Assembly (NCBI GenBank): GCA_002421685.1
Contig: DISB01000010.1
Coordinates: 179,878 to 243,877, forward strand
DNA length: 64,000 nucleotides
Reading direction: 5' to 3'
Source of the DNA: Bacteroidetes bacterium UBA6221
Lineage (GTDB): Bacteria > Bacteroidota > Bacteroidia > Chitinophagales > Chitinophagaceae
In this document: positions 59,704-64,000 of the stretch, one piece after another
Layout of the letters: each line of letters begins with the position of its first letter
Position numbering within the stretch: position 1 is the first letter of the stretch
The notes under the pieces: generated by a model
Database searches by the model: none
The model's input: the letters and a program-made list of their open reading frames with translations, nothing else
What the model was told of the DNA's origin: nothing
Made by a program: the position numbers and the translations under genes

Positions 59704-61629
59704 ATGAAAGAAATAGAAGCCGGGCCGTTACTCTCCCAGATTGATATACCAGCAGACCTGAAAAAGCTGAAAAAAGAGCAGCTACAGCAGGTATGCAACG
59801 AATTGCGCCAGTTCATTATAGACTGCGTAAGCGTGCATGGCGGCCACTTTGGCGCCAGCCTGGGTGTGGTGGAGCTCACGGTGGCCCTTCACTATGTGCT
59901 CAATACCCCCTACGACCAATTAGTATGGGACGTTGGGCACCAGGCATATGGCCATAAAATACTTACCGGCCGCCGCAAGGTGTTTCATACCAACCGTAAA
60001 TACAAAGGCCTTAGCGGCTTTCCCAAACGTAGTGAAAGTGAATACGATACTTTCGGGGTAGGGCATTCATCTACTTCCATATCGGCAGCATTGGGCATGG
60101 CTATCGCCTCCAAGTACAAAGGAGAAACAGACCGGCAACACGTAGCCGTAATAGGCGACGGCGCTATGACCGCGGGGCTGCCTTTCGAAGCGCTGAACCA
60201 TGCAGGTGTAAGCAATGCCAATATCCTGGTCATCCTTAACGACAATAATATGTCGATAGACCCCAATGTGGGTGCGTTGAAGGAATACCTTACGGATATT
60301 ACAACTTCACATACATATAACAAGCTGCGCGACGATGTCTGGCATTTCCTGGGCAAACTGCCTTATGGCGATTACCAGCGCGACCTGGTGTCGAAGCTGC
60401 AGGCCAGCCTAAAGGGTATGCTGTCTAAATCCAGCAACTTGTTCGAGGCCTTGGGCTTACGCTATTTCGGCCCTATAGACGGCCACAATGTGCTGAAAGT
60501 GACCGAAATACTGGAACACCTGAAAGATATACCCGGCCCGAAGCTATTGCATATAAAGACCGTAAAAGGGAAAGGATACGACCTGGCCGAGAAAGACCAG
60601 ACCCTCTGGCATGCGCCGGGTACTTTTGATAAAATAACGGGGGAGATAGACAAAAAGGTGCACGATGTGCCCCAACCTCCTAAATACCAGGACGTATTCG
60701 GGCATACCATAATAGAGCTAGCCAAGCAGAATGAAAAAGTAATGGGTATCACCCCTGCCATGCCTTCAGGCTGCTCATTAAAGTACATGATGGAGGAAAT
60801 GCCCGACCGTGCTTTTGACGTGGGCATTGCAGAGCAACATGCTGTTACATTCAGTGCAGGCCTGGCCACACAGGGCATGAGGCCATTCTGTAATATTTAT
60901 AGTTCTTTCATGCAGCGTGGCTATGATATGGTAGTGCACGATGTAGCTATACAGAAGCTGCCAGTAGTCTTCTGCCTTGACAGGGCGGGCCTGGTAGGTG
61001 ACGATGGCCCTACCCATCACGGTGCTTACGATATTGCTTACATGCGCTGCATACCCAATATGATAGTGAGCGCCCCAATGAATGAAGCCGAACTGCGCAA
61101 CCTGATGTACACCGCACAACTGGATGAAACCAGGCTGCCTTTTGTGATACGATATCCGCGCGGACAAGGTGTAATGCCCGAATGGCGCACGCCTATGCAG
61201 CGTATTGAAATAGGTAAGGGAAGAATGATAAAAGACGGCGAAGATGTGGCAATACTCACGATAGGTCACCCTGGTAACTTTGCCGTACAGGCTACCAAAC
61301 AATTGTTAACTGAAGGCCTGGACCCTGCGCATTATGATATGCGTTTCGCCAAGCCGTTGGATGAGGAACTCTTACATATAATTGCCCGTAAATTCAATAA
61401 AGTAATCACTGTAGAGGATGGCACCATAGTCGGCGGTTTTGGCAGTGCGGTACTTGAATTTTTTGCCGCGAACAATTACACTCCCGAAGTGAAGATGCTC
61501 GGCATTCCCGATGCTATAATAGAACATGGCAAACCAGAAGAACTACACCGCGAATGTGGCTATGATGCACAAGGCATAGCAGAGGCGGTGCGGGTGATGG
61601 TGAGCAGAAAGGTGGAGGAGGTAATTTAA
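59704..61629 (+). CDS. dxs: 1-deoxy-D-xylulose-5-phosphate synthase
   Basis: Dxs joins pyruvate and glyceraldehyde 3-phosphate with thiamine diphosphate, the first step of the MEP isoprenoid pathway. The 641-residue protein keeps the catalytic His in VHGGHFGASLG, VWDVGHQAYGHKILTGR, the ThDP site GDGAMTAG (151-158) with LNDNNMSID, and in the second half DVGIAEQHAV and GLVGDDGPTHHGAYD. Length and both domains are complete. The gene is a single unit with its own promoter. No other MEP gene is in the window. Confidence 0.97.
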   Translation: MKEIEAGPLLSQIDIPADLKKLKKEQLQQVCNELRQFIIDCVSVHGGHFGASLGVVELTVALHYVLNTPYDQLVWDVGHQAYGHKILTGRRKVFHTNRKYKGLSGFPKRSESEYDTFGVGHSSTSISAALGMAIASKYKGETDRQHVAVIGDGAMTAGLPFEALNHAGVSNANILVILNDNNMSIDPNVGALKEYLTDITTSHTYNKLRDDVWHFLGKLPYGDYQRDLVSKLQASLKGMLSKSSNLFEALGLRYFGPIDGHNVLKVTEILEHLKDIPGPKLLHIKTVKGKGYDLAEKDQTLWHAPGTFDKITGEIDKKVHDVPQPPKYQDVFGHTIIELAKQNEKVMGITPAMPSGCSLKYMMEEMPDRAFDVGIAEQHAVTFSAGLATQGMRPFCNIYSSFMQRGYDMVVHDVAIQKLPVVFCLDRAGLVGDDGPTHHGAYDIAYMRCIPNMIVSAPMNEAELRNLMYTAQLDETRLPFVIRYPRGQGVMPEWRTPMQRIEIGKGRMIKDGEDVAILTIGHPGNFAVQATKQLLTEGLDPAHYDMRFAKPLDEELLHIIARKFNKVITVEDGTIVGGFGSAVLEFFAANNYTPEVKMLGIPDAIIEHGKPEELHRECGYDAQGIAEAVRVMVSRKVEEVI

Positions 61630-61811
61630 CCCATCTTCATTCAAAAATGAGCATTTATTTATCTATCTATTTCATTGTAAATCAATCTAAAGAATTTAGA
61701 TTAAATTTTTTTAATCTCTCATCAGAACGCTTAAGAATTAACATTATTTTTTCATAAATTAGCAAGAGTTATATCCGGCAAACTGCTGTTTGGAATAAAA
61801 GATAGCTGATT

Positions 61812-64000
61812 ATGAAAAAAATACTACAATTATCCGTTTTGCTGATATTGTCATACGTAAGTTATGCCCAGCAACAACCCACGACAATTACTTCCAGTGG
61901 TACGTCTTCAGGAGGAGTCGCATATGGTGCCGGAAATAATATGACCTTTTCTGTCAGGAACAATAATAGCTATGATATTAATATTATTGCTATCGATATG
62001 TTCCATTATCAATATGCCGGAGGTACAGAAGTTTATTCGCTTTATTATACTACTGCCAGTCCTGCGTCGACAGCAACCAGCGTACCCAATGTTACCCAGG
62101 GCCCCGACTGGATTCTATTCGGTCAGTCTCCGCCAATAGCGGGCTCGACACCCACCACAGTAAAGAATATTTTCAATAATATAAAATTGAGGGTACCGGC
62201 GAACACGATCATGAGATGTGCAATGGTTTGGGGTTACAGTTCGTCCACACCTACGTTCCAGGGAAACATTACCTTGACTAGTCAAATATATAGTCTTAAT
62301 GGAGTTGACCTGCTGGCAGGCGGCAGCAACGGCATTAGTAATCACCTCAGGGGATCAGGTACTGCCGGTAACGCTACCTCCAACGGCTGGTGGGGGTCTA
62401 TAACATTTGAGCCGGCGGCGGTTCCTTGCGACGATACTACGGTTACGGAGGCGATAACTTTCGGGCCAACCAGGGTATGCCCTAATAAACCATATGGCCT
62501 GTCAGTAAAGTTGGCCAATGGCTTGGTTCTTACAGGGATGACGTATCAGTGGCAATATTCGTATAACGGTGTTGCCTGGGCTAATTTCACCGGCGTTCCC
62601 AATGCGAATAACGGGGGCGAAATAAAAGATTCTATAACACAGAATAAATGGTACCGCTGCAAAATTACATGCATAGCATCTAACGAATCTTTTACAACTC
62701 CCCCTCATAAGGTGGAAGTTTCGCCCTTCTACTATTGTTATTGCGATAACGAAGTGACCAGCGATGCCGGAGCGGACATCGGTAACCTGACCATTATCAA
62801 TACCGGGAAGTTTGACTCGGTATATAAAAAGGGCCAGTTAGTAACCGGTGCTGCAACACCGGTATATAACAATAAAGAATCTAACAAGCGTTACACCTCC
62901 TACCACGACAGCCTTGGCTGGCCGTGTTTGTACAGGGACACCACTTACCTGTACAATGTAACGCAGATACATTCGGGCAGCAGCTTTGAAACCGGCGTGG
63001 TACAGGCTTATATTGATTATAACAGGGATGGCCTGTACAACCCCAATACAGAACGCATTTTTGTACGTGCCATGGACGGGTTGAACACCAACCCCCATAT
63101 AGTACAGGTAACGGCCAAAGTGCCTTCGACTGCAGAGATAGGCCCTACGGGTCTGCGTGTCATCATCAGCAAGGATACGGTGAAAGGAGCCCCCTGCGAT
63201 ACCATATCAGGCGGTGGGGAAGTGGAAGACTATATCGTGGAGATATGCCACCGTCCCTGCAACGGGGCAGTGAACGCAGGCGTAGTAGTATCTACCGACA
63301 GTTCTATGTGTACTGGTTATGAATATACATTGACGGATACCACTTACGAGAAACAACGCTCCGGGTTCAGCCGTGCCTGGCAGGTATCTGGGGATAACAG
63401 TACCTGGTTCAACATAGCAGGCAGCCTGGGCAAGGATACCCTGGAAAGGATATTCGGCGGCCAGCCGCTGTATTACAGGCTACGTACCATCTGCCAGCCT
63501 ACGCACGATACCAATTATTCTGCAGGTACGCTCATCAATACCAAGCCGGGGTACAAATGCTACTGCTACAGCAAGGCCATAGGCGGGCTGAGCTATGACA
63601 GCAGCGATATAGGCGGTGTTACCATAGCGGATTATTCATCTAACGCGGGCGGGCCGCACCTGCTCAACGCCCAGGCAGTGAAACCAAGGACAGACTTTAC
63701 GGACATTACCCCCATCAACCTGTTCACAGACAGTCTGTACACCTTCTCGGTATACCATACGATGCCCGTGGTAGAGCATGGAGATGCCAAGGTGACGGTC
63801 TTTATGGACTTCAACAACAACCATAAATACGATATACCGGAAGACAGGATATACACAGGCTATACCACGATAGGCAACCACACGCTGGTAGACAATGTGA
63901 TCATCCCCCAGACAGCCATTACGGATGTACCAACGGGTATGAGGGTGATAGTGAACAATGATGTAGGCCCGAACGTACCATCAGACAGCGCCTGTGGCCC
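61812..64000 (+). CDS. Large exported protein with GEVED domains (runs off the right edge)
   Basis: An ATG at 61812 opens a frame that stays open to the window end (729 codons so far). It begins with a signal peptide (MKKILQLSVLLILSYVSYAQ). An N-terminal segment of about 190 residues (NNMTFSVRNNNSYDINIIAI, GWWGSITFEPAA) is followed by an Ig-like domain (YQWQYSYNGVAWANF) and then GEVED-type modules: YCDNEVTS, YIDYNRDGLYN, LRVIISKD, GGGEVEDYIVEIC, and a second set with VFMDFNNNHKYD and MRVIVNND. Such proteins are commonly type IX secreted and surface-attached; the sorting tail would lie outside the window. Cysteines such as those in YYCYCDN are probably paired. Confidence 0.8.
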   Translation, partial: MKKILQLSVLLILSYVSYAQQQPTTITSSGTSSGGVAYGAGNNMTFSVRNNNSYDINIIAIDMFHYQYAGGTEVYSLYYTTASPASTATSVPNVTQGPDWILFGQSPPIAGSTPTTVKNIFNNIKLRVPANTIMRCAMVWGYSSSTPTFQGNITLTSQIYSLNGVDLLAGGSNGISNHLRGSGTAGNATSNGWWGSITFEPAAVPCDDTTVTEAITFGPTRVCPNKPYGLSVKLANGLVLTGMTYQWQYSYNGVAWANFTGVPNANNGGEIKDSITQNKWYRCKITCIASNESFTTPPHKVEVSPFYYCYCDNEVTSDAGADIGNLTIINTGKFDSVYKKGQLVTGAATPVYNNKESNKRYTSYHDSLGWPCLYRDTTYLYNVTQIHSGSSFETGVVQAYIDYNRDGLYNPNTERIFVRAMDGLNTNPHIVQVTAKVPSTAEIGPTGLRVIISKDTVKGAPCDTISGGGEVEDYIVEICHRPCNGAVNAGVVVSTDSSMCTGYEYTLTDTTYEKQRSGFSRAWQVSGDNSTWFNIAGSLGKDTLERIFGGQPLYYRLRTICQPTHDTNYSAGTLINTKPGYKCYCYSKAIGGLSYDSSDIGGVTIADYSSNAGGPHLLNAQAVKPRTDFTDITPINLFTDSLYTFSVYHTMPVVEHGDAKVTVFMDFNNNHKYDIPEDRIYTGYTTIGNHTLVDNVIIPQTAITDVPTGMRVIVNNDVGPNVPSDSACG

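Noticed and set aside
1..64000. CRISPR arrays, tRNA, rRNA and insertion sequences
   Set aside because: Gaps between genes were read for regular spaced repeats, cloverleaf ends and transposase motifs; none were seen. The only regular repeats are protein-coding Ig/PKD and LRR modules.

Overview
The window reads as a chromosomal piece of a member of the Bacteroidota, most likely in or near the Chitinophagaceae. Four things support this: several large secreted proteins, some with C-terminal type IX secretion (Por) sorting domains; Bacteroidota-type promoter elements (TAnnTTTG) in front of many genes, with almost no Shine-Dalgarno sequences; an alternative complex III (act) operon running into a cytochrome oxidase; and the Bacteroidota-specific pair DUF4290-murA. 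No rRNA, tRNA, CRISPR array or insertion sequence was seen.

Layout. 1-7939 (minus strand) holds three tandem paralogous exported proteins made of a jelly-roll-like N-terminal domain, arrays of about 80-residue Ig/PKD-like repeats and, where complete, a Por sorting tail; the leftmost is frameshifted and leaves the window. 8488-12799 carries alaS, a hicBA toxin-antitoxin pair and dnaN. 12886-14797 (minus) has a MORN-repeat protein and an NtrC-like response regulator without a DNA-binding domain. 14982-22354 has a pirin, a small Fe-S protein, a Nudix hydrolase, a Por-sorted thioredoxin-like protein, an orphan MoxR ATPase, DedA and TerC membrane proteins. 22408-27166 (minus) has a Rnk/GreA-like factor, an FMN-dependent glutamate synthase-like enzyme, an FKBP-like protein, murA and DUF4290. 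27869-32272 has a DHFR-like reductase, folE, a flavodoxin-reductase-like protein, two SRPBCC paralogs and a GlxA-type regulator broken by a stop codon.

32414-34210 is a strikingly A+T-rich two-gene cassette (a serine alpha/beta hydrolase plus an unrecognised, probably helical protein). It is the best candidate for a horizontally acquired and undescribed system. An atypical SDR follows.

35377-46924 is the respiratory operon actABCDEF-coxB-coxA: menaquinol is oxidised by alternative complex III, with electrons passed through its haems to the caa3-like oxidase. It ends in a terminator straight after coxA. The rest is housekeeping: purL (minus), radA-comF, a FadL-like porin with an SGNH lipoprotein, an LRR protein, a gamma-carbonic-anhydrase-like protein, a 59-residue Cys/Lys-rich exported protein, the phospholipid genes CPBP-cdsA-psd (minus) and dxs. 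A large GEVED-domain exported protein runs off the right edge.
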